Below, piece by piece: positions 48,541 through 60,658 of a stretch of DNA of 64,000 bases. Each line of letters begins with the position of its first letter. Within the stretch, counting starts at the first letter, position 1. This stretch comes from Paracentrotus lividus (lineage: Eukaryota > Echinodermata > Echinoidea > Camarodonta > Echinidae), in the NCBI GenBank assembly GCA_940671915.1, contig CALNVZ010002100.1:69716006-69780005 (forward strand), given 5' to 3'. The notes below the pieces were generated by a model, which did not search any database, was not told the DNA's origin, and saw only the letters and a list, made by a program, of their open reading frames with translations. Made by a program: the position numbers and the translations under genes.

Positions 48541-50452
48541 AAGGAAGAGATATTTATTGTCTCGTAAATATGCGCTTAACATGCGTAAGCAATATTAGAC
48601 TTTGAAATACAAAATGTCCTTGTGGATTTTAAAAGCTCTCAGAGCTTCCCTCAATAGAATATGAATGACATGCGTAAGTATTCTTTACGAAGACCTACCC
48701 CCTGCTTTAGGACCCATAACTTTCATAATTGTGTTATCATCCAGGCACTATATTCAAGAACGTTTTATACCCTGAAGCTGTGATGATTTACAGTTGAAAA
48801 CATATGCATGCCTGCGAATGATTCATATCTATCATGCAACATTCTGAATATGGTTTCAGGATATGCATGTCATGCACTAATCAATAGTCGCCTAACATTA
48901 TGTCAAAGCACGGCATCATCAAGTGCATGATGGGGCCAAAAGGGTGCGTGCATCAGCACGGATGGTTTTGCCCTTAGAACTGTTATCTGTCCTGCAATAG
49001 AGACTGTGATACTGAATAAAGGGGATGGAGTAGCTCAGAAAAAATGTATCTAAATCGTTTTATATTTTTATGTTTAAATCCAGTGCAATGTATAGGTATA
49101 ATACAAAGGTCGCAAAATGCAATTTTTTCACACGTTGTTTGATATAGTGCAACAAAAGTACATGCAGATGTCTAAATATTGCTGTAATTCAAGAGCCCTG
49201 TATACAAAACAACAAAATATGAAGGCTACTGTCAGTACTAGACTCATACACTCGATAAAACATAAATAAAACATGATATTTCAGAATCACAGTTTGCATA
49301 AAATCATAACAAAAGGAGCCTCACCGGGGGTATAGAATATCCCTCTACCCACCCCCTGCACTCGTGACCTTGGCGATGTCAACAGCAACATGGCACATGC
49401 CCTAACCGATTAACTATACTACATGACGGCCAATACGTTCTCAATCGTTCGATCCTTATATCACCCATGCTTAATACACGCCCAGTTGAGCACATTAGCA
49501 ATGCACGCATAACCCCATTACGGCTTTTCGAGGGAATTTTGTGTATGTCAAGGGAGTGCAATACCGCAGTGCATCCAGACGATATCGACGAGTCAATGTT
49601 ATTTACTGTCTCGCTCAAGTATAATTACTGTACTTGCAGCACATGTTACAGTACTCCCTCTTTACCTCACCCACGAGATAAAAGGTTTGGCATAGCCATA
49701 TGACGATTGAAATGACTTGGAAATAAAATCTGCACATTTCTAATATATTCAATGTTTTAAGGAGTACTTCGGTGCTATTAGTCCTAAAAGTTTTTTTTTA
49801 GTTTTCTTAAATAATAGTGGAGAAATCAAAGAAGTGCATTATATATAATATTCTGGTATAAATATATATCTATCTACAATGTAAACAAGCAAAATAATAC
49901 AAAATGAATTGTATGAGCAGGAATAATATTTCTGCTTGAATTTCATTTTGATATAACATAAACATATCGTTTAAGAATATCGAAATGATTTTATTCCACA
50001 CTTCATATGTTTTTTTTTTAATGTTCAGGCACACTATGTTAATGCTTCTTTAAAAATGGTCATTGCCAGAATGATAGTGTTGCGATAAATTTGTAAGAGT
50101 CATTATACTAGGATCTTCCATAAAAGCCATGTCTTTGCACAATAAAATTCTCCTGATATAGCATCGACTGGCCTATTCATATAGTTTCATAGTTATGCAG
50201 ATAAATTGCAATTATAATTTTGTCACATGTATGTATTTGGGTAAATTTAATTATTTGTATAAGTTTTTGTTCATGAATATCTGCATATTTTTTTACATCA
50301 GTTAGTAAGTTTCCCTTAAAGCACTGCAGCCCAACCCATTTTCAGTTAGATTGCTTTTTTAAACTCTCAAAACCTTCATATTTAGTGCTTCCGATTTGCT
50401 GTTTGCGGATTAAAAATGCAGAACGAGAAGCCTTTCTCTTCTGCAAGATAAT
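48541..50452. other. non-coding region
   Basis: No supported gene. 49320-49620 is less AT-rich and contains GACCTTGGCGATGTCAACAGC and CCCTAACCGATTAACTATAC, which could come from a mobile element, but no second copy is in the window. Frames there (78-79 codons) have no domain. Confidence 0.45.
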
Positions 50453-50671
50453 GTGAAATCAGGCTTGCACCGGCCAACTACTAGTATAGTGTTCATATCA
50501 ACCGTCGCTGCAGCTCAGTCAATGCTAGATAAACATGACGTGTCAGCTGAACACAAGCTGTGTAAGAAGAAGTCCTGGTTGAGGAAGGAGTGGTTTCTGA
50601 GAAAAGTTAGGTACCTGGAATACCTCAAGGCCCTTCAATCGTGGAAAGTTGTTCTCATCGTCTCAGTATAA
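50453..50671 (+). pseudogene. short protein-like frame, possibly a PIF/Harbinger-type relic
   Basis: A 72-codon frame whose middle contains KKKSWLRKEWFLRKVRYLEY. The spacing W-x-R-x-W-x-x-R followed by Y-x-x-L loosely resembles the N-terminal region of Harbinger-like (HARBI1) nucleases, as I recall it. The catalytic part is absent. Composition is less AT-rich than the flanks. A real short exon is the alternative, since CGTCGCTGCAG at 50501-50511 could be an acceptor. I do not recognise it with confidence. Confidence 0.25.
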
Positions 50672-51132
50672 TTCACTCGGATGGCAAAAATGTGTATGCT
50701 ATTTGTGGAATTACATCTTTAAAGAAAGTTTGCATTATACTTTAGGTTTACTTTGGAGGCAAAAAAATAGTTATACAGTTATAACAGAAATGATATGACA
50801 GACATAAGTCATTGAATTTTATGACATTTTAAATTTACGTAATTACTCCAAAATATAACCAGATCGTCGTCATTCTATGGTGATCTAGACAAATTTAAAG
50901 TTATATCTTAAGTTGTTTGTTCTTAATGAAATGGAGTACTAAATAGAAACGATCTAATAACTTTCTGGGAGCCTTCTGCGAGTTGTCTGGACTTAATTTC
51001 AATTACCGATTTACATTAAATTGAATTTATCTCGGCCATAATAATACATTGTACGTGATTGTGGTGTCATATTATGAAAGTGCAGGCATTAAAATTTCTA
51101 GAAATTTGTGATAATTTATATGATAGTCACCA
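50672..51132. other. non-coding region
   Basis: Nothing identified in this AT-rich stretch. Confidence 0.6.
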
Positions 51133-51271
51133 GGGGGGCATTTCATCGTAGGACTTGTCGGACGTTTTATCCGACAAACTGTTATAAGCTACTGAAATGC
51201 TTGCATCTGATTAGCTGCTAGCAAATTTGTCGGATAAAATGTCTGACAAGTCCTTTGATGAAATGCCCCCC
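51133..51271. mobile_element. 139-bp MITE, GGGGGGCATTTCATC ends
   Basis: GGGGGGCATTTCATC at the left and GATGAAATGCCCCCC at the right are inverted repeats. Symmetry extends inward through GGACTTGTCGGAC and TTTTATCCGACAAA against their partners. It is very short and non-coding. Confidence 0.85.
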
Positions 51272-53487
51272 AGTTGTCGCCAAACAAGCTTCTGATAGCC
51301 TATTATTCACACTGTCTTTATTCACCAATGCGTGACGAAGATATTAAAATAACTTTAATGAAAGAAAATAATCCAACCCTTCCTGTAACATAAAATTTGC
51401 TATGACTAGTCTATTTTTGGATTCTTTCGTTCTTTTATGGGACGCAATATAATAGTTTACACATTAGAGTCTCCCTTGACTGCTGAACGCAAAACCAATT
51501 TCATGTCGTCAATTCCAACCTACACGATGCTTCATTGTGTGGCGCCGTAGTAAGATATATTGGATTTGACATAAGGATGAACGTTAGGCTCAACATGGGG
51601 AAATATTGGTGCATCTCGGGATGACATCAGAATACCCACTCTGCACGATGGATAGAGGAAGAAAATTATGTAGTCGGAATTTGACCTCCGATTAAGGATT
51701 TCCCATGATATCTTCTGCCAGCGTGCGCAATTTAAATGGCTTATCTACTCGAGGGCAATACATTACATGTGCGTACTTTCTTCTATGCGATTGTGTGTGC
51801 TTGGAGTGACTTTTCAATGGGCTTTATGAAATACAGAAGCTAAAATTTTATGAATTTTAGCACTTTCTTACAAATTTTCTGAATGAAATGCAGAAGAATA
51901 CTGGACAATATTTATTGATATATGTTCGAAATGTTATGCTGCCTCCATGTTTTTCGATGTTAGGCCTATATTTGAAATTTAAGTTTGGGTAAAGTTCTCA
52001 AATTGGTGTTTGACAAGGGCTGTTCGATTATTAATCTTCTTCTTCTTCGGTTGGATTCCTCCAGTTTGGAGAACTGCAATTGGTGCAGAGGACTTTGTTA
52101 AATCACTATGTTTTTGTCGAATTTTAATTTCTCAATTGGATATTCTTTCAATGTTCATTAATTCTATTTGAAATTTAAAAAGTTCTGATATGTAAAAAAA
52201 AATACGTCAGCAAATGATCAGCTGTTACATCTCTGTAACTTGTACTTTGAATAAACACTCCTATTAACGGCGATGTAATGTGTTATTGGGATTATATCTT
52301 TATATCGTTTATTGTGAAGCGGTCATATTTAGGGGTGATAATGAAATTTATAGACACGTAATCAAAATTGAAATAGTTAGTCCAGTGTTTCCCATAACAC
52401 CAGTAAATGGTCACAGGTACGTGACATCGGTTTGTCTCATAAGTGTCATTTTAATTTGTCGCCAAATAATAACGCATGCATGATAAAGTGATTATGTTCT
52501 GTTCTTGATTTCTTTCACATGCAGGACTTCATTACTCCTGTGACAGACGTTCATTCCATTGGACTATCCTGAGCGGCTCAAGATTTCGCCGACAATCGCA
52601 AAGAATTTGACAAAATATTGTTCTGTCCAATTTCAACGATCTTTCTTGTAGTTCGTTCAGGTGATTTGTTGGATTTGGACGGTGCGACACAGGTGATTTA
52701 GCTTAAGTGGTGTGATCTTTCAAGAAAGGAGAAAAACCAATTGGTATCACCTGGGCCTCTGCGCGGGTTATTCAAATATTCTTGCATGTGCCGCTAATTT
52801 CATGGAAAAGGGAATCGTGAAAAGTCATTCGTCATCAGGAGAATTCAAATGATAAAGAGTATTACAGACACCAATCATCACCTTAATCTTATGTCTGTAT
52901 CTGTTGGATTAAGAGCAACGACGAATTGATTAGGAATGTAGCACACACCTTTCACATGTGAGATGTAACATCGTGTTGTTGCCTCCACAATAGTATCATA
53001 TGATCACTGCTTTAGATATATTGCAAGGAATATACCAAAACATTACTGGAAAGAGGGGACTAGGTGAAAGCTGAATAGTCTTGCCGCATGGAATGTCAAT
53101 ATGGAATAGGAATTGCTTCACCCGATGACACTCGGCGTGTTCACTTCGTAGAAGCGGAATAATATGCAAAAGGGGTATCTGAAATACAGATATCACCAAT
53201 ATTTCATATCGCAATCTGCTGCAATAACATCAACATCTGATTTTTTATAAACTCGTCTACGATCTGGAAGGCATTTGGAAAAAGACGAAGTCGCCATATT
53301 TTTCTTTTTGTCTATGTTTCCATAAGTTTTAACGCACTGGTCGCTGGTTATTGATTTCAATGAGAAATCCCGTGTTCTCTGAGGAATGCTGTGTCTAAAC
53401 GATCTTTATGGTCATATCTTTTCTCCAACAAACGCGGAAGTCACTCTTTCCTGCATTCGTTGTAGTTTATAATGGGCTAACCTCGAA
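51272..53487. other. upstream region of the MYND gene
   Basis: No long frame. 51420-51790 is relatively complex and might contain regulatory sequence. A good acceptor TTTCTTTCACATGCAG ends at 52524 and could start a 5' untranslated exon. Another, TCTCTACCTACAG, ends at 53505 inside the annotated frame. No TATA box or initiator can be assigned confidently. Confidence 0.45.
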
Positions 53488-54879
53488 ATGCATCTCTACC
53501 TACAGGGTGAAGATGCAACCACTCTCTCCCTAGTACAGCGTCCCTGGTTCCGATATGCCAGACCTCATACTTCATCAAGTATGGACACGAGCCGATCGTC
53601 CGCGGCGGCCCCAGTCGCAGGAGGCAGCAGCAGTAGCACTAGCAGCCCATCATCAGGAGCCCGAAGCAGACATGGGGCACGAGCTAGAAACTCCTTCTCT
53701 TATCAACCGCCATACAAGCGAGCACCGACGGAAAAAGTCGTTACGGCGCTCTTGAATGGTGACTTGGATGCACATGCCAAAAATTTCGCTCGACACCTTA
53801 GTGGTGGACGGGGAGCTGAAGATCAATCACAGCTTTGTGTGTTATTGGACGCCTTAGACGTTCTCAGCTCCCGTGAAAAATCTTCCTACTGTCAGCTGGT
53901 TCAAAGACTATCTGAGGAACTGTTGTTTGAATGCATCGAATATCTATGCACCACGATTACAGGTGTTGGCCGTGTACACCTGGACGTCAAATTGTACAAT
54001 GTTATACGATTGTTGTGGGTGTCGTGTCTGTACGCCCCTGCTATGCATCATCTTGCTGGATACTTCCGGGAGCTTCTTATACCTTACCATGGCATCTTAT
54101 TAGCATGTTGTAGAACCCTTCGTCGTTCTCTTAGTACTTGTAGTGACTCATCAACAACCACATCAGGAACATACAGTCGTGACCTGAATAGTGACGGTGA
54201 TGCCCTGGTAAGTAAGGATAGCGTGATGGGAGTTGCCATTTGTACTCTTAGCGTCCTCTACAACAGTTTGATGGTGACACACAATAGAGACGTGATGGAA
54301 TACTGTTGCCAGATGGGGATCTTTGGTATCATAGTGTCGCTTCTCAGGCGGACGCGTCAGGTCATGGTGGGTGAAACTTGTCTTCGAATTCTGGACCTGG
54401 CTTGCGAGCACGGAGGAACCATGGCAAGGACAATACTTCGTGATCATCAGGTCATGCGCGAGGCAGCCAACCTGTGGCATTTCATGCTCAGGCACGACCT
54501 CGTCACTAAATCGGGCTTCCAAATCGCTGAACTCATCGCTCGCCTCAGTGAATACCTACGCCATGGTAGCAAAGGTTATGCTGGATCTAGCGGATTTGCT
54601 GCGGCTGCTGCTCCAACCCAACACGGGGCACATTCGAAACCGGAGAAAGCTTCATTTCTTTATCGCTGTTCGCAGGTGAAGATGGTGCTATGGTGTTCGT
54701 CACCAAACTGTGCTCTCTCTGAAGAATCTACAGGTCAGAAACTGAAGATATGCGCGCGATGTCGATTAGTCATGTACTGTAGCCAGGAATGCCAATCCTT
54801 TCACTGGACTAATGGTCATCGTGAACGTTGTGGTAGTCGGGATCGAAAAGGTGTACGTGAACAAGAAGATGCCTCGTAA
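53488..54879 (+). CDS. MYND zinc-finger protein, 463 residues, single long exon
   Basis: The C-terminus is a complete MYND zinc finger at about residues 403-448. The likely ligands are C403, C408, C422, C425, C431, C435, H439 or H444, and C448, with the hallmark YCSQECQSFHW and GHRERC. MYND fingers bind two zinc ions and usually mediate protein-protein contacts with proline-rich partners. Residues about 70-360 are a leucine-rich, helix-prone region with no SET, TPR, PHD or other domain I recognise. Low-complexity Ser/Ala/Gly stretches lie at 32-66 and near 365-385. The frame has an upstream in-frame stop before its first ATG. An acceptor-like TCTCTACCTACAG ends at 53505, so true coding may begin after a splice there, or at M32 (53581). 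Composition is clearly less AT-rich than its surroundings. No second gene lies nearby on this strand. No ortholog name is assigned. Confidence 0.85.
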   Translation: MHLYLQGEDATTLSLVQRPWFRYARPHTSSSMDTSRSSAAAPVAGGSSSSTSSPSSGARSRHGARARNSFSYQPPYKRAPTEKVVTALLNGDLDAHAKNFARHLSGGRGAEDQSQLCVLLDALDVLSSREKSSYCQLVQRLSEELLFECIEYLCTTITGVGRVHLDVKLYNVIRLLWVSCLYAPAMHHLAGYFRELLIPYHGILLACCRTLRRSLSTCSDSSTTTSGTYSRDLNSDGDALVSKDSVMGVAICTLSVLYNSLMVTHNRDVMEYCCQMGIFGIIVSLLRRTRQVMVGETCLRILDLACEHGGTMARTILRDHQVMREAANLWHFMLRHDLVTKSGFQIAELIARLSEYLRHGSKGYAGSSGFAAAAAPTQHGAHSKPEKASFLYRCSQVKMVLWCSSPNCALSEESTGQKLKICARCRLVMYCSQECQSFHWTNGHRERCGSRDRKGVREQEDAS

Positions 54880-55881
54880 CATTTTCGTCGATTCGCATTT
54901 GTTATTCACAAATATGGAGTGAGTTCTAGTGCGTAAGAATCTTACCCCTTAAATCCATGACTAGACTCAGACCAATGACTTCCAAATTGAACAATTATTA
55001 TGTATGCAATAGGATTAGACTTCGTGTGTTCTAGATAACGTGTTTCTATTCTATCAAGGAGAATTCTTAACTTCCGTTCACAATGTTACTTCCATATTCG
55101 ATAGAAAAATAGCAATCCGTCTATAAATAGTCTTTACTGTTCTGTACCTGGGCAGCGAAAGGAACGGTAAATGTGAACGGACCCAGCATAGTTCAATGTT
55201 TTTTAAATCTCAACATCTAAAAGCCCGGTCAGTGCAAAGGGTTTGTCAACATTTAAAAGTCCAAGAAGAAAGTGAATTATCACCACTTCTTATGTTATCC
55301 ATGCAATGCTTTATAGGCATGAATGAAATGCAAAATCTTGCTTCAACTATTGATGTTGATTCGAAGTAATATGCAGTTCAAACAATGTCAAACAACAAAT
55401 TTATATCCACCTGGTGTTATATCAATGTCATCATTGTAAACGGTTGTAATGTGAAAATGGTTTCGTCATTTATATTTGACTTCAAATTCATATATATGGA
55501 TATGACACGCATATTGTGTGCATGGATAATACAATAATTATTAAGCATCATAGCATTCTCAATATAAACGCTGTGGTTTGATAGTTATGTGATGAGACTT
55601 TGAGAGTATAATTATCATGTCCTGGTTAATACAAGACCGTACATGTACAAACATTGATCGTTCAATCCTATAGTTTGTAATATTTGATATTACATGCTTA
55701 AATATATGTTTTATACCACGATCTTTTTTCCTCACTGCAAGTGTCTTTCGTTTTTGTGGATTTTTTCACCAATTACCAACTATATTTTGCTGTGTCAAAG
55801 TTCAGTTGAATTATACTAAAAACGAAAATACTGGCAAGACTTTTCGTATGATATATTTCATGTGTTTGAATTGTGAATAAA
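54880..55881 (+). other. probable 3' untranslated region of the MYND gene
   Basis: AT-rich sequence directly after the stop. The first canonical AATAAA signal noticed downstream is at 55876-55881, which would give a UTR of about 1 kb. No coding frame is present. Confidence 0.45.
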
Positions 55882-58800
55882 TTATTATGATTTCCGATAC
55901 TATCAAGGATGCAAATACACATTTTCAGACGATGCAATAATTATTGATAATGACTCTGATATGATGTGATTGGTTATCTTTGGAATTTGGAAATCTGGGT
56001 TTGAGGCCAATTCAATAGACAATGTTATGCGATGTGTGTCAGAAAAAGAGTATACTAAACTTTGAGGGCCTCGTATTAAAGATTTACAAATGTAACATTA
56101 ATATTTATTTCATGTTAAAGTTAAAGAGTAACTAAATTTCTGTCTAGTGATACCAAACTTATATCTTTGCTGCCGTTGATGATTGAGCACTTCGGCTTTC
56201 AAGAATCTGTTTCAAATATATGTTTACTTTGATTGGTAGCAATCCATGACTTTCTGATCATCCACTTTGTTTACGGTGGGCCTTCCCTAGTTCGGTCTTA
56301 AAGCCAGTGCGAACTGGTAGCCTTGTATAGCACCACCTCAAGTCCTCAACTACCCGATTCTGGCCTAATTCATAACCCAAAATGCAACATCCTGAACAAT
56401 GTAGTCTTATGATACAGACCCATTTGAATGATAAAACACTTTTCACTACCCAATATACATTCATACCGCTATGATGATATTGCCAAGTAGCAAACCAAGT
56501 ACTTTACTTCTCAAAACACTTTATTTTCCAATTACAAATCAAATTGTAGCTTAATTTGTATATTATTTTTTTGACAATTATCTCCAAAAGTATAGTTTAA
56601 GACTAGCTATTTATAACACACAGTCAATGATAGTGTTGCTCAGTTCGCTCTCGCTTTAAGGGACAAAAGATTACCATTTGAAATGCGCGAGTTACTTCTG
56701 ACCAAGCTTTATACCATTTGATTTTGAAATGGTTTTCCCTTTTTTTTTTTTAAGCCCAAGCGTTCAGTCATCCAAGACAACACAGGTATAAATGGTTATC
56801 ATTGAACAAGATATGCAGATATGAGTGATTATTTGACATGACATAAAAGAAATATGGCACATTACTATTAAATTTTAATATGAGGCTTTGAAATTTGGGT
56901 ATACTTTTTTTTCTGGGACACACTTTATAAGTATATCCATTAAGAAAAATAAGGCAATTTTTAGAGTGTGTCCAGCTACGAGGACAAATATGTAGCTTAA
57001 GAAACACATTGAATAACTGTTATCTGAAATACATTCATATGTCACATGATAATTGTGTAAAATACCTATTGGGTTACCCATTTGGTAATACAAAAATAGT
57101 TTCGATTGTTAATAATAGATCGTGATAAACATAAATGACAAGCTTTTGTTTTAGATTGCACTTCAATGTGTCCTTTTTATGTTGTTTGAATAATTACTTA
57201 CACCAACCTCAGAACGAGTATGAAGAAAAGCACATAAGTGCCTGGCATGTTCACTATCCATTCATTGTTTTGATAATTTTGTACTAGCTTGAGTCAATCA
57301 CTTTTAGTATTACTTTGCGTTGCGTTACCGTGCTTATTACCTAATTTGACTGTTTTTATTATTTACCATATAAAACACACTATTATCTCTCATGTTAGGT
57401 ATGTCTAATAATAATATGTAACTTAAAGTATGTATAGTAAGTGGTGGCATGTGCAAATATCACTATGCAAATGAGTGGAGATTTGGGTTATTCTAAGTGA
57501 TATGTATAATATTCTTATGTCAACGTAATAACAATAAATTAATTGACATAGTCACTTAACTTGTATATTGAAACATCAAAACGAATACTATTATCGGAAT
57601 ATATTTATATGTTCTCGCAAAATACAACTTATAAAGGCGCTGATGTATAACAAATTGTAGCAAATATAATCAAAATGTTAATATATTGTTATTAATAATA
57701 TTCACAATACTCGAATATACTTGATTGTTTTCAGAGAAGAAGTATAGTGAAGTTTCATTCTTTCTCGCACAAATCGAGTCTGTTCACGTTGGTAAAAATA
57801 TTGGTTCTAAAAATATTATCGCCTCGTTAGAGAACGCTCATACTTTCACTCATTTTGATGGGCAATGTTAAATTGCTTGAATGGTGTCAGAAAATGTTCT
57901 TTTTTAAGTGTGTGTAAATTTGATTAAATGACAATTGCTCCAGTGACAATTGCTCCGCTTCAAATTTCATGCACTAATCAATGACCAACAAAAAGGAAAC
58001 AAAAGCAGAAAACAAAAACACATAAGAGCAGTGAAACTAATGCAGCTGCCACGCCCGTCATTTATTTTGAAAAAATATATCTGTTTATTATCCATAATCG
58101 GTCATGGCTTAGTTATCCATTAGTCATGAAAGTGATACCATAATTTATACAATAACAGAAAATGAGCTTTTAGATCACGTATACGTTTCTTGAACAATAT
58201 TGTATTTTGATTTACCGCTGTAGTATGGTTTCTTTTCTTTTTACCTTTTTAAGGGACACCCTATTTAATTTAACTATTTTGAAATTAAGACACAAATTCT
58301 ACATGAGGTAGCCTATATCACTACCAAACTGCCTCTTACCTTGAAAGCGTTATAAAGAGACCAAGGGAATGAGGTGATATATATTGACATTCTTTGTGAT
58401 TACTAGACCATCACCTCCCTCGCCCTAACCCGCTTGTGACTTTCTTGACGTGGTCGTCTCAAGACATACAGTGGAAGAGCTGACGACGCCATAGAACATC
58501 TACTGATCAATATCAATATATTACCCTACATTGATAGGTCAACTAGGCATCGGAGCTGACATTGTAATTAGCCATGTTCACATTATCAATTGCTCTGCAC
58601 AGTGCTATAGATTTCAGAGAAATCAAGTGCAGATTATTTTGCAAGATTTGCAAGCAAAATTTTGATTATTATTTGCAAGAAATGTTAAGAAAGTAAGTAA
58701 ACGTTGAGAGTGAAATGAAACCCGTATACTCATAATTACTGATAGGCATATGCCTGTTTATATATCAATAAATAAAATGCAATAAATACTATTTTATGCT

Positions 58801-59019
58801 TGCTTTTCTTCTGTCAAAGTATACATTTAGTTCGTTTCAAATACATTTAAAATCAACAACTGCAGTTTTATTTTAGGAGTTATTTATTTTATTATTTAGG
58901 AGTTATTTTGGAGTTATAAATATTTATGACGGTATAAATTTTGTAAATGGATGTTTCAGCAACAAATGTGATTTATTCCTGCCAAAAGGTCACTATCACA
59001 TACATCCAGATGCGTCAAC
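55882..59019. other. non-coding region
   Basis: No supported gene over 3.1 kb. 58400-58680 is slightly more complex and contains TGTAATTAG and TTGATAGG motifs. A 68-codon minus-strand frame at 56258-56464 shows no domain. Otherwise AT-rich. Confidence 0.55.
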
Positions 59020-59825
59020 AGATGGGGATACACACACACATCCCTCACACACATTCTCACTCACGCAAACATAAAAAGACACCCCACACACATTCTCACA
59101 CACGCACACAACCTCACACCCATCCACCCACCCTCACATATCCCCCACACAAACACACACACACACACACACACACACATAGCTTTACACCCACCCAGCC
59201 ACACTCACACATTATATCTCACCCATACACACATCAGCACACATAACCTCACACCCATCCATCCACTCTCACACATCCCCCATTAACCCACCATCACAAA
59301 TTCCCCACACACATACTCACACACGCACACAACATAACACCAATCCACCCACTCTCACACATCCCCCCACACACAAGAACACGCACACATAACCTCACAC
59401 ACATCCCCACACACCCTCAAAACACACACAACCTCACACCCATCCACCCATACTAACACATCCCCACACACATACTCACACACGCACACATAACCTCACA
59501 CCCTCTCACATCCCCCACACACATACACACGCACACAACATCACACCCATCCCCCATCCTCAAACATCCCCGTGACATACATCCTAACACAAGCTTACAT
59601 AACTTCACAACTACCCACACATCCCCACACACACATATACACACGCACACAACATGACACCCATCCACTTACCCTCACACATTCCCCGTACACATCTGAA
59701 CACTTAACCTCACAACCATCCACCTACCCTCAAACACCCACACACATCCTAACCCACACACATCCTAACACACGCACACATAGCCTCACACCCACCCACC
59801 CTCACACATATCTCACCCATCCACT
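59020..59825. repeat. CA-rich minisatellite
   Basis: Degenerate repeats of about 60 bp built from ACCTCACACCCATCCACCCA, CTCACACATCCCC and CACACACATACTCACACACG. Ten anchors occur between 59107 and 59783 at 40-140-bp intervals. It includes a purer (CA)n run at 59150-59180. The His/Thr/Pro-rich frames on both strands are repeat-derived. Confidence 0.85.
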
Positions 59826-59934
59826 AAAATATTATGCATGTCAGATTGAAATTACGATTTATTTAGTCAAACCTCAGGCAAACTGCTTACTTCTAGTCCA
59901 ATCTCCCCACTTCATGTACTGGCGCCTCTTATCG

Positions 59935-60010
59935 CATCTCTTTTGATTTGAACCCGGGACCATTATGGATACCAGAGTACCACTCCTGCCATCTAAATAC
60001 AATAGTGGAG
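59935..60010 (-). repeat. possible tRNA-derived SINE remnant
   Basis: On the minus strand TGGCAGGAGTGG resembles an RNA polymerase III A box. It is followed about 24 bp later by GGTCCCGGGTTCAAATC, which matches a B box. The spacing is shorter than in an intact tRNA, and no cloverleaf could be drawn, so it is not called as a tRNA gene. Confidence 0.3.
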
Positions 60011-60547
60011 TCGAACCACGCCCAATACATGCACGATATTGAAATGAATAATCATTCTCATTGGTATTGAACGAGGTCTTTATAGAGTTTTCTCATAAAT
60101 TTTCACTTCATACCTTTGCCAAAGTTATATTGATGTAAATATATTGCATCTTTTTAACTATAACATTAACAAATTTATATTAAAAAAGTTATATTTTGCA
60201 TACAAAATTTTTAAATGTCTATGTCGTATACTAAAAAAAAAAATTCCTTTTTTTAATAGTGTTAATGAAAGGAATGCTCATTGTCCTCTTTTCTTATATT
60301 TTAATGAATATAACTCGGGTAAAGGCCCGAGGAAAACAATTTCTTTTGAATCCTTTAATGAAACATAATAAAAAAATATATGGTAAGTAATGGTTAGTAC
60401 ATCACAGTTTTTTTCACCGCGTTGCCAAATTTTCGTAGCGATTGGTTATTTTTCCATCATTAACATATCCATATATATAATTTTTTATATTCGTATCATT
60501 AGATGACTTTCATCAAAATCGTTTGATCTGTTTCTTATGTTTATGTT

Positions 60548-60548
60548 T

Positions 60549-60580
<32 letters not shown>

Positions 60581-60609
60581 TATGTATATATTATATATTA
60601 TATTAGTAT

Positions 60610-60655
<46 letters not shown>
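60548..60655. repeat. (TA)n microsatellite, interrupted
   Basis: Two TA tracts joined by TATGTATATATTATATATTA-like sequence. The second is about 20 units long. Confidence 0.9.

Positions 60656-60658
<3 letters not shown>

Noticed and set aside
48232-48582. Ser/His-rich minus frame
   Set aside because: Translation of the GT-rich minisatellite.
54163-54522. 119-codon minus frame
   Set aside because: Shadow of the MYND gene on the opposite strand.
58947-59946. His/Thr/Pro-rich frames on both strands
   Set aside because: Translations of the CA minisatellite.
59935-60010. tRNA gene
   Set aside because: A- and B-box-like sequences are present, but the spacing is too short and no cloverleaf forms. 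Kept only as a possible SINE remnant.
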